This document shows positions 38,120 to 48,378 of a stretch of 64,000 nucleotides of DNA, piece after piece. The notes under the pieces are model-generated. The model was not told the origin of the DNA and ran no database searches. It was given only the letters and a program-made list of their open reading frames with translations. How positions within the stretch are numbered: the stretch's first letter is position 1; the number at the start of each line of letters is the position of its first letter. The position numbers and the translations under genes are program-made. The stretch comes from Buttiauxella sp. A111 (lineage in GTDB: Bacteria > Pseudomonadota > Gammaproteobacteria > Enterobacterales > Enterobacteriaceae), in contig NZ_BJFN01000004.1 of the NCBI RefSeq assembly GCF_014189855.1, positions 248,001 to 312,000 on the forward strand. Reading direction: 5' to 3'.

Positions 38120-38168
38120 TTTAGATAGCCCAATATCAGGGACTTTGTCAGTCAAAGTGGGTCGTGAG

Positions 38169-38207
38169 CGCACCACAAAAATGCATTAAATGCCCACGCT
38201 TTGTGCA
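38169..38207 (-). promoter_or_regulatory. Two NtrC-like sites upstream of nasF
   Basis: CGCACCACAAAAATGCA (38169-38185) matches the NtrC consensus TGCACCAAAATGGTGCA at about 13 of 17 positions. A second, weaker one (TGC...GTGCA at 38191-38207) lies 22 bases further up. They are about 85 and 107 bases before the inferred start, ending at the nasR stop. Confidence 0.72.
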
Positions 38208-38208
38208 G

Positions 38209-39423
38209 CTACTCCTTAGTAGGTAACTGCCAGATTTCCGCTATCGATACCATCGCGATGGCGACATCTACCATGCGTTTATTCTGGTTCATTGCCATTT
38301 TGCGCAGAACCTGCCAGGCCTGTTCTTCGCTGTGCCCCTGATGGCGAATCAATAACGCTTTAGCTTTATCGATGATTTTACGTTCCTCGATGGTGGCCTG
38401 TAGCGACGCCAACTGTTGCGCCATCATTTCAAGTTGTTGGGCTTGTTGGCGAACCAGCGGCAATAAATGGCGATCGAGATAGCGCTCATTTTTCATCCCG
38501 TCGTTGCCTGCAACCCAATTAGCGATGTCGTCTTCATTCAACGGGGGTTGCTGTAAACCCTGCCCCAGCGCCCGCTGAGCCTGAGCCATCACCCCATCAA
38601 TCAGTGCATCTTCCACCTTTTTCAAAGCATCAATTCTGGTGCTTAACAACGCAAACCAGCGTAAGGCTCGCGGCGAGTCGTCACCCTCACTCTTCAGTCG
38701 CGTGCAGGCCATTCGTCGCAACTGCTCTGTTTCCCGGCAAGGCTCGCTACAAGACCTGAATTGCACCCGCAACGGCTCGTCAACCATGCTACAAAACGTA
38801 TCAAAACAGTGTTGCTGGCTGTCGATGCGGTCGACCAGTTGCTGACGCAGCACGTCGCTGAACTCCCCTAACGTGAAGCCCAGCGCACCTATCGCCCGCT
38901 CTTGCCCGGCCAACTCTTTACCCTGCATAAAACTAAACAGTGCGGTCAGGCTTCGCACCACGCCAGCATCATCCACCACGTTACTGACTTCCGGAACAAT
39001 GCTCAGTAGATGGCGCAGCGTGATGTTGAATTGCTCCATCGCCTGCAAAGGTTGAATGTGTTGCTCCGCAATTGCTGCCCGAAGCGGCGGTAAACGCTCG
39101 AGGTAATGAAGCGCACAAGCGAGACTCACAAGGATAGCGCTGCCCGGCAGGTCATTCGGGTCGGCAATCGCCTGTTTGAAAAGCGTTAATTCTTGGTCGA
39201 CTTCTTCAATACAACGTGAGCGTTCAGTCGAAAAAAGTTGGCCTGACGAACACAACCAGATGTTGGAAGCCCCTCGCTCACGCTGTAGCATATGCGCGAG
39301 CCTGGCTATCCGTCCGGTGAGTTGCCCGATGTGTAAAATGTCCTGCAACTGTTCACGCCCACGAGTGCGAGCCGCCATTAAAAAGTCATGGGCGGTAGGA
39401 TTCACGGTGACGGTAGCCTTCAT
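38209..39423 (-). CDS. nasR: Nitrate-responsive antiterminator NasR
   Basis: NasR binds nitrate or nitrite and lets RNA polymerase pass the nasF leader terminator. The 404-aa protein has an N-terminal NIT sensor domain (about 40-300, helical, with LARLAHMLQRERGASNIWL) and a C-terminal ANTAR RNA-binding domain (about 335-400) with the pattern ERKIIDKAKALLIRHQGHSE...AWQVLRKMAM. The start MKATVTV at 39423 follows CAGGAG by seven bases; the frame is open 84 bases further. It is in the same direction as nasF, upstream of its promoter, and divergent from ychN. Confidence 0.95.
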   Translation of the reverse strand: MKATVTVNPTAHDFLMAARTRGREQLQDILHIGQLTGRIARLAHMLQRERGASNIWLCSSGQLFSTERSRCIEEVDQELTLFKQAIADPNDLPGSAILVSLACALHYLERLPPLRAAIAEQHIQPLQAMEQFNITLRHLLSIVPEVSNVVDDAGVVRSLTALFSFMQGKELAGQERAIGALGFTLGEFSDVLRQQLVDRIDSQQHCFDTFCSMVDEPLRVQFRSCSEPCRETEQLRRMACTRLKSEGDDSPRALRWFALLSTRIDALKKVEDALIDGVMAQAQRALGQGLQQPPLNEDDIANWVAGNDGMKNERYLDRHLLPLVRQQAQQLEMMAQQLASLQATIEERKIIDKAKALLIRHQGHSEEQAWQVLRKMAMNQNKRMVDVAIAMVSIAEIWQLPTKE

Positions 39424-39505
39424 AAAACGCTCCTGAACGGCAAGTCGTGCTTCTGATACCTCCATATAAGCAAAAGTCGTGCCGTCAGGTGCCAGGGAGA
39501 AAAAC

Positions 39506-39859
39506 ATGCAGAAAATTGTGATTATTGCTAACGGGGCTGCTTACGGTAGCGAATCTCTGTTCAACAGCCTGCGGCTGGCAATCGCACTGTGCGACCAGCA
39601 ACCACAGCCGGAAGTGAAATTGTTTCTCATGTCTGATGCGGTGACCGCCGGTTTGCGCGGCCAGAAACCCGCTGAGGGCTACAACATCCAGCAGATGCTT
39701 GAGATTTTAACGGCGCAAAATGTGCCAGTGAAATTATGCAAAACGTGTACTGACGGACGCGGTATCTCGGCGCTGCCGCTGGTAGAAGGTGTAGAAATTG
39801 GCACGTTGGTGGAATTAGCCGAGTGGACACTAAGCGCTGATAAAGTATTAACGTTCTGA
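39506..39859 (+). CDS. ychN: DsrE-family protein YchN
   Basis: A 117-aa cytosolic protein of the DsrE/F-like sulfur relay fold, nearly identical to E. coli YchN, which forms a hexamer of unknown function. Conserved Cys occur in KLCKTCTDGRG, near residue 80. The start at 39506 (MQKIVIIANG) follows GGGAG; a longer frame upstream lacks a ribosome site. In E. coli it lies next to ychO; here the whole nas cluster lies between. Confidence 0.95.
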   Translation: MQKIVIIANGAAYGSESLFNSLRLAIALCDQQPQPEVKLFLMSDAVTAGLRGQKPAEGYNIQQMLEILTAQNVPVKLCKTCTDGRGISALPLVEGVEIGTLVELAEWTLSADKVLTF

Positions 39860-40094
39860 TACCAAATTTTATGACGACCTGACGTTAATTTTCCGCATAA
39901 AAATTCATCAGCTGAAAGGTATCAGGCGCATCTACACTAAAGTTTAATCGTTACGGTATTTTTTGATCAAAGTCAGCATTCGTCACACCGGGGTCTGGTG
40001 TTATGCATAAAGTGTGATTTGTGAACACCGTCACTGATTGCGAGAAATGCGGCGGCAAAGACGCCTAACTTTGATGTCATAGCGGAGTATAAAA

Positions 40095-40340
40095 ATGCCA
40101 GTAGTGAAAGCCAGTCTGCACCTTTTTGGCGGCGATACCGTGGTGGTTCGCTGTTCAAACAATTGCCATATTCACTTGATGAGTGAGACGCGTTCTGCGG
40201 GCAAACCGCAGGCCGATATTCTTAGTGTGGAAGATAAGCAGTCTGCGTATTTGACGGTGCCATACAGCGGGACGTGGAAAGTGCTGATTGATAGCCATAG
40301 CCAGTCGCTTGAGCATTCAATCAGTTATGTCGCTGCGTAA
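40095..40340 (+). CDS. Small DUF1883-like protein
   Basis: An 81-aa protein, predicted to be mostly beta strand, starting MPVVKASLHLFGGDTVVVRC behind GGAG. The end AYLTVPYSGTWKVLIDSHS with SISYV resembles the DUF1883 pattern (VPHSGHWNVVID), a family of unknown function. There is no signal peptide or membrane segment. It follows ychN by 235 bases and converges on chaC. E. coli K-12 has no equivalent at this place. Family assignment is by remembered motif only. Confidence 0.7.
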   Translation: MPVVKASLHLFGGDTVVVRCSNNCHIHLMSETRSAGKPQADILSVEDKQSAYLTVPYSGTWKVLIDSHSQSLEHSISYVAA

Positions 40341-40346
40341 ACGCTC

Positions 40347-40385
40347 GATTCCGGCCCTCAGCATGAAGGCCGGAATACTCTTTTA
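40347..40385. terminator. Terminator between the DUF1883-like gene and chaC
   Basis: ATTCCGGCC and GGCCGGAAT form a nine-pair stem with a loop of 11 bases and a T-rich tail on the plus strand (ACTCTTTT). It can serve the plus-strand gene; the chaC side lacks a T-run. Confidence 0.78.
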
Positions 40386-41075
40386 GGCAAATCCAGGTTG
40401 TAACCCTTCATCATCGTTTGGCTGTAGCCAGGCTCTGACTTTATTCACCAACTCATCAAGACAATCATCATGCATTCCGCGCTTCATGAGTTCTTGTTCC
40501 AGCGAAAACAGATACTGCGCGTTAGTGCCTAATGGGCCGCTGGCGGCGGCAATTAACGGGGCAATCACCTCAGCTCGGGTATCGGCTTCGTAAAGCGGAT
40601 GACGAGGGTCCATGATAAACACCAACGCATTGACCACCCGACCATCATCCAGCTCAAGTTTGCACCAGGTGGGTAAATAACAGCCGGTGATCATTTCTCG
40701 TTTCCAGACCAGCGTCAGTTCGTCTACAAGAATCTCTTCGGGTAGACGATACGCAAGACCGGTGGTGCGCCCGCCCTCTTTCAGTGCCAGCATGCGTCCT
40801 GGCTGGCAAGCGGTGCCGCGCCCCGCTGTCAAACGTAAACAAAATGCACGATGCCAGCCAACGAGCGTTCCTGCGGCTGAATCTTCATATTCGAATGCCG
40901 GGTTCCACATCAGGGAACCGTAGCCAAAAATCCATACGGGACTGCTATCGGGACGACAGGCGAGCGTTGCGGCAAGTGAAGCCGAGCGCTGCTCAGGGGT
41001 CCACAACAACGATTCCTCAATGGAACCAAAAGCTGTCTTACAATCCGCTTTCATTAAGAAATCACGTGTTAACAC
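40383..41075 (-). CDS. chaC: Glutathione-specific gamma-glutamylcyclotransferase ChaC
   Basis: ChaC cleaves glutathione to 5-oxoproline and cysteinyl-glycine. The 230-aa protein has the gamma-glutamylcyclotransferase loop FGYGSLMWNP near residue 50 and the Glu of the catalytic region downstream. The start is GTG at 41075, behind GGAGG at six bases, which gives the E. coli N-terminus (TRDFLMKADCKTAF). In E. coli chaB lies between chaA and chaC; here chaB is absent and 560 bases of spacer lie between. Confidence 0.95.
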   Translation of the reverse strand: MLTRDFLMKADCKTAFGSIEESLLWTPEQRSASLAATLACRPDSSPVWIFGYGSLMWNPAFEYEDSAAGTLVGWHRAFCLRLTAGRGTACQPGRMLALKEGGRTTGLAYRLPEEILVDELTLVWKREMITGCYLPTWCKLELDDGRVVNALVFIMDPRHPLYEADTRAEVIAPLIAAASGPLGTNAQYLFSLEQELMKRGMHDDCLDELVNKVRAWLQPNDDEGLQPGFA

Positions 41076-41637
41076 GATACACCTCCGCCACTGCAAACTT
41101 CCGTGTGATTACGTCAGATGCGCCTTCCGGGCTTTATATTGACTGCTCAATAACCTTAATAATTCGCGATGCAACTCGAAATATGTCGGTTATTTATAGA
41201 GCAGCATAACTGTGAACATATGCAATTAACGGGACGCTGGCAAGTTTGATGACAGTCACAAAAAAACAAAAATGTCATATTAACTTGCCATACTGAGGAG
41301 TCTTGCGCCGTTTGAATATCAATATCAATGCATTATGTAAGGTTAATTTTTTTCGTGTGCGACTTATACGTGTTATACCCAAAATTGAAGATGTGTAGGC
41401 GTCATTGATGAGGTAAAAATCATCTATTATTTATTTACTTAAAATGCATCTTCATGTTTTGCATTGCTTAATATCAGTAAACATAGATTTTTAATCATCA
41501 GAAATACTATTGCTATTGAAGCGGTAAAACTGAGTAAATTTCCGCAGAAAACGTTGATTATTTGTTATGTTAACGGGGTTTTATTGCACGACTATAATAA
41601 ATAAATGACTTAGCAACTCTGGATATGGAGAAGTACT
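41076..41637. other. AT-rich spacer between chaC and chaA
   Basis: I see no gene here. It has the divergent promoters for chaC and chaA. Bases 41163-41195 (GCGATGCAACTCGAAATAT and its flank) resemble the right end of the ERIC copy at 5280, so it may be an ERIC remnant. E. coli chaB should be near here and is missing. Confidence 0.55.
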
Positions 41638-42741
41638 TTGACCAAAACACAACATGAGGCGGTGAAAACCCGTCATAAGGAGAGTTCCCTCATTTTCCCG
41701 GTGTTAGCGCTGGCTGTATTGGCGGTTTGGGGAGGGAGCCAGTCTTTGCCAGCGGTTGTTGGGATAAATATTCTGGCCCTGGTGGGCATTTTAAGTAGCG
41801 CCTTTAGTGTGGTTCGTCATGCTGACGTACTCGCACACCGTTTGGGTGAACCCTACGGTTCCCTGATTCTGAGTCTTTCCGTCGTTATTCTTGAAGTCAG
41901 CTTAATTTCCGCATTGATGGCAACGGGTGATGCCGCGCCGACGCTGATGCGTGACACGCTCTATTCCATCATTATGATTGTGACGGGCGGTCTGGTTGGC
42001 TTCTCATTGCTGCTCGGTGGCAATAAATTTGCCACGCAATATATGAATCTGTTTGGTATCAAACAGTATTTAATTGCCCTCTTCCCGCTGGCGGTGATTG
42101 TGCTGGTGTTACCTACCGCGCTGCCCGCAGGCAATTTTAGTACCGGACAGGCATTGATGGCGGCGGCAATTTCCGCAGCAATGTATGGTGTCTTCTTGTT
42201 AATTCAAACCAAGACGCACCAAAGTCTGTTCGTTTACGAGCATGAAGATGAGTCTGACGACGACGACCCGCATCATGGCAAACCGTCTGCACACAGCAGC
42301 ACCTGGCATGCCATCTGGCTTATTGTTCACCTGATTGCGGTCATTGCGGTCACCAAAATGAACGCGGTGCCACTGGAGTCACTGCTAAGCACGTTGAATG
42401 CTCCTGCGCAGTTCACCGGTTTCCTGATCGCATTATTGATCCTCTCGCCTGAAGGTCTTGGCGCATTGAAAGCGGTATTGAGTAATCAGGTTCAGCGTGC
42501 CATGAATCTGTTCTTCGGCTCGGTACTGGCAACCATTTCATTGACGGTCCCGGCGGTTACGCTTATCGCGATGTTGACAGGCAACGACCTGACCTTTGGC
42601 TTAGGGATGCCGGAATTAGTGGTGATGTTGACTTCGTTAGTGTTGTGCCAGATTTCGTTTTCAACCGGGCGTACCAACGTGCTCAACGGTACCGCGCACC
42701 TGGCGCTGTTTGCCGCTTATTTGATGACGATTTTTGCCTGA
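41638..42741 (+). CDS. chaA: Sodium-potassium/proton antiporter ChaA
   Basis: ChaA exchanges sodium, calcium or potassium for protons at alkaline pH in the inner membrane. The 367-aa protein has about 11 membrane segments and two CaCA repeats with the conserved acidic parts GEPYGSLILSLSVVILEVSLI and ILSPEGLGALKAV, plus an acidic cytosolic loop with the run ESDDDDPHHGK near residue 205. The start codon is TTG at 41638, behind GGAG at seven bases. It lies divergent from chaC and converges on kdsA. Confidence 0.95.
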   Translation: MTKTQHEAVKTRHKESSLIFPVLALAVLAVWGGSQSLPAVVGINILALVGILSSAFSVVRHADVLAHRLGEPYGSLILSLSVVILEVSLISALMATGDAAPTLMRDTLYSIIMIVTGGLVGFSLLLGGNKFATQYMNLFGIKQYLIALFPLAVIVLVLPTALPAGNFSTGQALMAAAISAAMYGVFLLIQTKTHQSLFVYEHEDESDDDDPHHGKPSAHSSTWHAIWLIVHLIAVIAVTKMNAVPLESLLSTLNAPAQFTGFLIALLILSPEGLGALKAVLSNQVQRAMNLFFGSVLATISLTVPAVTLIAMLTGNDLTFGLGMPELVVMLTSLVLCQISFSTGRTNVLNGTAHLALFAAYLMTIFA

Positions 42742-42755
42742 CAAATCTATGAGAC

Positions 42756-42796
42756 AAAAAAAGCCCTTATCTCACGATAAGGGCTTTTTTGTTTTT
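42756..42796. terminator. Bidirectional terminator between chaA and kdsA
   Basis: AAAAAAAGCCCTTATC and GATAAGGGCTTTTTTG form a stem that has a T-run on each strand, 15 bases after chaA and 10 bases after the kdsA stop. Confidence 0.93.
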
Positions 42797-42805
42797 ATCT
42801 GCTAA

Positions 42806-43672
<867 letters not shown>

Positions 43673-43682
43673 TCAGGAGAGC

Positions 43683-43740
43683 CCGTCATACTTCAAGCTG
43701 CAGGCGTGTTGGCTGCAACTCGAATGATTAAGGGCTAAAT
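43683..43740. repeat. Truncated ERIC element between kdsA and sirB1
   Basis: About 58 bp remain: GTCATACTTCAAGCTGCAG and GTTGGCTGCAACTCGAATGA, the two ends of ERIC with the centre deleted. It lies inside the transcribed spacer of an otherwise compact operon. Confidence 0.8.
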
Positions 43741-43747
43741 TTTAGTC

Positions 43748-44557
43748 TTAATGCAAAGTTATCTGCTTTTGCGAAATCGAGTTGATTTGCGCTTTGATCA
43801 TTTCGCTAATCGGGTCTTCCGGGCACTGCTCAACAAAATAGCTGAGGTCGGTGAGTGCCACATGTTCACAATCGAGTTGAGCATAAATCAAACCGCGATC
43901 GCGGATTTCATACGGATCTTCCGGATTGAACTGGAGCAACGCTTCGCTGGTACGCAGTGCCAGCTCCATTTGACGTTCTTCCATCAGCGCAGATTTCAGG
44001 GTGTCGAGTAGTTTACGCACCACTTCCGCGTTATCTGCTTCATCTAAATCTTCATCGAACAGTTCAGCTGTTGGCCCGACATTACCTTTCAACCACACTT
44101 CCAGCGTGTGCTCGTTGAGCGTATCGCCGTTAAACGGATTGATAAGCCACATTTCGCCGTCCATCCAGTCGCCGCGTAAAATCAGCTGGGTCGGGAAAAT
44201 GACCGGATTTAACGGAATATCGAGACGCTCGGCAATCCACAAAAGAATAGCCCCCAGCGACACCGCACTCCCCTGACGTTTGTTCAGCACACTATCTAGC
44301 CACAATGCGTCGGATAGACGGTAAACGCCACTGGCATCTTTGAAACCCCAACTGCCGTAAAACAGTTCGACTAATTTTTCGAGTTGCACATCCTGGTGGA
44401 GACCTTCGCAGATCTCTTCACGCGCCAGGCTCGCCAGGCTTTCCAGTTGTGCACGTACTTCTTCTGCCGGGAAATCATCACGGATCAACTGCGAGACTAA
44501 AATCATGCCCTCGCACAACGGCGCCTGATTGAATTCGAAATCGGCTAACGACCTCAT
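43748..44557 (-). CDS. sirB1: SirB1-like transglutaminase/TPR protein
   Basis: A 269-aa protein with an N-terminal transglutaminase-like fold (SirB1_N, about 40-170) and a C-terminal tetratricopeptide part (about 180-260, LRTSEALLQFNPEDPYEIRDRG). Its role is unknown; in Salmonella the locus affects expression of invasion genes. It equals E. coli YchA/SirB1 in length. It lies three bases after sirB2, in the prmC-sirB2-sirB1 line. Confidence 0.94.
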   Translation of the reverse strand: MRSLADFEFNQAPLCEGMILVSQLIRDDFPAEEVRAQLESLASLAREEICEGLHQDVQLEKLVELFYGSWGFKDASGVYRLSDALWLDSVLNKRQGSAVSLGAILLWIAERLDIPLNPVIFPTQLILRGDWMDGEMWLINPFNGDTLNEHTLEVWLKGNVGPTAELFDEDLDEADNAEVVRKLLDTLKSALMEERQMELALRTSEALLQFNPEDPYEIRDRGLIYAQLDCEHVALTDLSYFVEQCPEDPISEMIKAQINSISQKQITLH

Positions 44558-44560
44558 GAC

Positions 44561-44950
44561 TTACCCCAATAATGGTATTTTTGTGGTGGCGAGTTTAATG
44601 ATGATGTAAAGCACCACCAGGGCCAGCAGAAAGGCAAACAGCCGAATCTGCTGACTGCGCGGGCGTTTGCCCAGCACGATAAACCCTAAAACGATATAGA
44701 TAATAACGCCAAATAGCTTCTCAGTCAGCCATGCACCTTGCGGTGTGAAGGGATAGAAATGCGTAATCATCACCAGCGCAGCACCACTGACCAGCAATAC
44801 CGTGTCATTCACATGCGGCACAATGCGCACCCAGCGCTTGTTCGACATGGCTGAATCGCGGTATTGCCACCAGTAGCGTAAAACGAACAAACTGATGGAA
44901 ATGAAGACCGTCAGTATATGCAAATGCTTGAGCGCGAAGTAAGTTGCCAT
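44561..44950 (-). CDS. sirB2: SirB2 family membrane protein
   Basis: A 129-aa inner-membrane protein with four predicted segments (residues 8-24, 50-66, 80-96, 102-122); E. coli calls it YchQ. The His residues in LKHLHIL at the start are conserved. Function is not known. It lies 19 bases after prmC and is followed directly by sirB1. Confidence 0.92.
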   Translation of the reverse strand: MATYFALKHLHILTVFISISLFVLRYWWQYRDSAMSNKRWVRIVPHVNDTVLLVSGAALVMITHFYPFTPQGAWLTEKLFGVIIYIVLGFIVLGKRPRSQQIRLFAFLLALVVLYIIIKLATTKIPLLG

Positions 44951-44969
44951 TTAGCTCGATTCCTTCTTT

Positions 44970-45800
44970 CTAAAAAAAGCGTCCTACTGTCAGACGGTCA
45001 TTGCCACCGTAATCCTGACAGCTTTGTATCTCGGTATACCCAGCATCGGTAAACAATTCGCGAACCTGGGATGCCTGCTGCCAACCGTGCTCAAGCAACA
45101 ACCAACCGCCAGATTCAAGGAAGTGGCGCGATGTTTCCACCAGTATGCGTAAATCGGCCAGACCGTGGTTTCCGGCCACCAGCGCACTACGGGGTTCAAA
45201 GCGAACATCACCTTGCGAAAGGTGCGGATCTTCCTCATCGATATACGGTGGATTACTGACTATCACCGCAAAACGTTGTGTATTGAGCACACCAAACCAG
45301 TTGCTTTGCAAGACCTCAACATTGGTTATTCCGAGGCGCCTCGCATTATCGCGAGCAAGCTCGACTGCATCAGGAAGCAGATCAAGTGCGGTAATGTCAC
45401 AATCAGGACGTTCACTGGCGATAGCCAGGGCAATGGCCCCGGTACCAGTGCCTAAATCCAGCACTGAACACGGAGTAGCAGGCATTCTTGCGAGGGCTTG
45501 TTCGACAAGGCATTCGGTATCAGGACGTGGGATAAGCGTCACCGGTGACACACGCAGTGGCAGCGACCAAAACTCACGCTCACCGACCAGATGCGCAATC
45601 GGCTCGCCCTGCACCCTTCGCGCCAGTAAAACCGCCAACTGCTGCTGTTGCTCAGTGGTCAGGACGGTTTCCCCGAAGGCCAGAATGAAGGTTCGCGCTT
45701 TTCCAGTGACAAAACCCAGCAGGATTTCCGCGTCGCGACGCGGACTTTCACTTTCCTGTAGCTGGCCGATTGCCTGCTGTAACCAATGTTTAAAATCCAT
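44970..45800 (-). CDS. prmC: Release factor glutamine methyltransferase PrmC
   Basis: PrmC methylates the Gln of the GGQ loop in release factors RF1 and RF2 with S-adenosylmethionine. The 276-aa protein (E. coli HemK, 277 aa) has a helical N-terminal domain and a Rossmann methyltransferase domain with DLGTGTGAIALA and the catalytic NPPY in VIVSNPPYID. Its ATG overlaps the prfA stop as TAATG, so translation is coupled to that of its own substrate RF1. Confidence 0.97.
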   Translation of the reverse strand: MDFKHWLQQAIGQLQESESPRRDAEILLGFVTGKARTFILAFGETVLTTEQQQQLAVLLARRVQGEPIAHLVGEREFWSLPLRVSPVTLIPRPDTECLVEQALARMPATPCSVLDLGTGTGAIALAIASERPDCDITALDLLPDAVELARDNARRLGITNVEVLQSNWFGVLNTQRFAVIVSNPPYIDEEDPHLSQGDVRFEPRSALVAGNHGLADLRILVETSRHFLESGGWLLLEHGWQQASQVRELFTDAGYTEIQSCQDYGGNDRLTVGRFF

Positions 45801-46882
45801 TAATCCTGCTCAGACAGCGCCGCTAATTGGTCTGCCTGGAACTCCTGCACGATAGGTTCGATCAGCGCGTCGAGTTTCCCTTCCATCACTTCATCCAGAC
45901 GGTACAACGTCACGTTGATGCGATGGTCAGTCACGCGCCCTTGCGGGAAGTTATAAGTACGGTTGCGATCTGAACGGTCTCCACTACCGAGCAGGTTGCG
46001 GCGCGTTGAAGCCTCTTCCTGCTGGCGTTTTGCCATTTCAGCAGCGCGAATACGCGAGCCCAACACTGAAAGCGCTTTGGCTTTGTTTTTATGCTGGGAA
46101 CGCTCGTCCTGACATTCCACCACGATACCTGTCGGCAAGTGGGTAATACGGATTGCAGAATCCGTGGTGTTTACGTGCTGACCGCCTGCGCCTGAAGAAC
46201 GGAAGGTATCAATACGCAGATCGCCTGGGTTGATATCAGGCAATTCTGCTTCAGGAATTTCTGGCATGACCGCAACCGTACAAGCGGAGGTATGAATTCG
46301 GCCCTGGGATTCAGTCGCAGGAACACGCTGCACGCGATGACCACCGGATTCAAACTTCAGACGCCCGTAAACACCTTCACCACTGATTTTGGCGATCACT
46401 TCTTTAAAGCCGCCATGTTCGCCATCGTTGGCGCTCAGGATTTCAACTTTCCAGCGGCGCGATTCCGCGTAACGGCTATACATGCGGAACAGATCACCGG
46501 CAAAAATAGCCGCTTCATCGCCGCCAGTACCGGCACGAACTTCAACAAAAGCGTTACGTTCATCGTCAGGATCTTTTGGCAGCAACAGAACTTGCAGTTG
46601 TTGTTCTAATTCTTCGCTGTCACTTTTCGCCTGATTTAATTCTTCTTGCGCCATTTCGCGCATTTCCGGGTCGTCGAGCATGCTTTGTGCGGTTTCAATA
46701 TCTTCCTGCACTTGACGCCATTTCAGGAAGCAGCTGGAAACGTCACTTAACTGGGCATATTCACGTGACAACGCACGGAAACGATCCTGGTCGGCAATTG
46801 TGGCAGCATCCCCAAGCAGAGCCTGAACTTCTTCATGGCGCTCTTGCAGAGCTTCTAGTTTGGCAACGATAGAAGACTTCAT
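45800..46882 (-). CDS. prfA: Peptide chain release factor 1
   Basis: RF1 ends translation at UAA and UAG. The 360-aa protein has the codon-recognition motif PAT in [10 protein letters not shown] (about residue 188) and the catalytic GGQ in [14 protein letters not shown] near 233, and is nearly identical to E. coli RF1. It lies between hemA (35 bases upstream) and prmC (overlapping). This order is conserved in enterobacteria. Confidence 0.98.
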   Translation of the reverse strand: MKSSIVAKLEALQERHEEVQALLGDAATIADQDRFRALSREYAQLSDVSSCFLKWRQVQEDIETAQSMLDDPEMREMAQEELNQAKSDSEELEQQLQVLLLPKDPDDERNAFVEVRAGTGGDEAAIFAGDLFRMYSRYAESRRWKVEILSANDGEHGGFKEVIAKISGEGVYGRLKFESGGHRVQRVPATESQGRIHTSACTVAVMPEIPEAELPDINPGDLRIDTFRSSGAGGQHVNTTDSAIRITHLPTGIVVECQDERSQHKNKAKALSVLGSRIRAAEMAKRQQEEASTRRNLLGSGDRSDRNRTYNFPQGRVTDHRINVTLYRLDEVMEGKLDALIEPIVQEFQADQLAALSEQD

Positions 46883-46917
46883 GGGCGGTGTTTTACCTTG
46901 TAATAAGAGTTTATTTG

Positions 46918-48174
46918 CTAATCCAGCCCGAGGCTGTTACGCAGAATCTGCAGGCGTTCGTCATCCCCGTCACGGGCAGCCTGCTGAAGAGATTTGGTTG
47001 GAGCGTGGATCAGGCGATTGGTTAATTTCCATGCCAGATCCTGAAGAACAGTTTCGGCATTCGCACCTTGCTGAAGCGCGGCGATGGCCTTAGCAGCCAA
47101 ATCGTCACGAACTTGCTCAGCCTGACTGCGATATTCACGGATGGTTTCTGTGGCGCTTTGCGCGCGCAGCCATGCCATAAATTCACTGCATTCCTGCGCG
47201 ACGATGGTTTCGGCTTCAACAGCGGCAGCTTTGCGCTGCGCAAGGTTGCTTTGAATAATCGCCTGAAGGTCATCAACGCTATAAAGATAGGCGTTAGCCA
47301 GTTTGCCCACTTCGGGCTCAACATCACGTGGAACTGCAATGTCTACAAGCAGTAAAGGCTGATTGCGACGGGCTTTCAACGCGCGCTCTACCATACCTTT
47401 ACCAATGATAGGCAGTGGGCTGGCGGTAGAACTGATAATAATGTCGGCTTCCTGCAAACGTGAATCGATGTCGCTAAGGCTGATGACTTCGGCTCCGACT
47501 TCATCAGCCAGTACCTGAGCACGTTCACGGGTGCGGTTGGCTATAATCATTTTCTGCACGTTATGTTCACGTAAGTGCCGCGCAGCAAGCTCAATCGTTT
47601 CGCCTGCACCGACCAGTAATACGGTCACGGTCGATAAAGATTCAAAGATTTGTCGCGCCAGCGTACAGGCCGCAAACGCAACCGATACGGCGCTCGCGCC
47701 AATTTCAGTTTCAGTTCGGACTCGTTTCGCGACTGAGAAGGATTTCTGGAACATGCGTTCCAGTTCGCTGGAAAGCGAATGCCCTTTTTGGGAGTCGGCA
47801 AAGGCTTTTTTGACCTGGCCTAAAATTTGCGGCTCGCCGAGCACTAGTGAATCAAGACCACTTGCGACACGCATTAAATGCGTGACTGCATCGTTGTCGT
47901 GATGCCAGTACAGGCTTTTACGCACTTCTTCCTCGTTGAGGTTGTGGTAATTACACAGCCAGCGTACGAGTTTCTCGTGCAGATTTTCCTGTTCTTCAAC
48001 GCTCAGATACAACTCAGTACGATTGCACGTAGACAGCACCACGCCGCCCTGCACCATCGGCTGTTCAAGCAGGCTGTTCAACGCCAGGTCGAGCGTGTCC
48101 GGCGAAAACGTAACACGTTCTCGCAGCGAGACTGGAGCTGTTTTGTGGTTGATGCCAAGTGCTAATAGGGTCAT
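46918..48174 (-). CDS. hemA: Glutamyl-tRNA reductase
   Basis: HemA reduces glutamyl-tRNA to glutamate-1-semialdehyde, the first step of tetrapyrrole synthesis by the C5 path; heme is needed for NarI and siroheme for NasB in this window. The 418-aa protein has the catalytic Cys50 in [11 protein letters not shown] and an NADPH-binding [14 protein letters not shown]. The start MTLLALG at 48174 keeps the N-terminus that heme-regulated proteolysis recognises in Salmonella; an extended frame of 17 codons upstream is rejected. The ribosome site is weak, as in E. coli. It is divergent from lolB. Confidence 0.97.
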   Translation of the reverse strand: MTLLALGINHKTAPVSLRERVTFSPDTLDLALNSLLEQPMVQGGVVLSTCNRTELYLSVEEQENLHEKLVRWLCNYHNLNEEEVRKSLYWHHDNDAVTHLMRVASGLDSLVLGEPQILGQVKKAFADSQKGHSLSSELERMFQKSFSVAKRVRTETEIGASAVSVAFAACTLARQIFESLSTVTVLLVGAGETIELAARHLREHNVQKMIIANRTRERAQVLADEVGAEVISLSDIDSRLQEADIIISSTASPLPIIGKGMVERALKARRNQPLLLVDIAVPRDVEPEVGKLANAYLYSVDDLQAIIQSNLAQRKAAAVEAETIVAQECSEFMAWLRAQSATETIREYRSQAEQVRDDLAAKAIAALQQGANAETVLQDLAWKLTNRLIHAPTKSLQQAARDGDDERLQILRNSLGLD

Positions 48175-48378
48175 TGAGCGGTCTGAGTAATACCGATGTT
48201 GATAAGGATTAACTCGGCGCATCATACAGGATGCGCGCAGTCAATAAAAGAGAGCCACCCCTTGCGGGGTATCAGTGCAATTAATGATTTAAGACAACTT
48301 GACCGTAGACGGCCTGACCGACCACCGCTAGCATAAACAGTTAACAACTAAAATGATTGAGAAGGATCTGCTGCCGCT

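Noticed and set aside
41365-41470. Possible further ERIC in the chaC-chaA spacer (GTTATACCCAAAATTGAAG)
   Set aside because: Only the first few bases resemble ERIC and the central GAGCTTAC block is missing; not enough to call.
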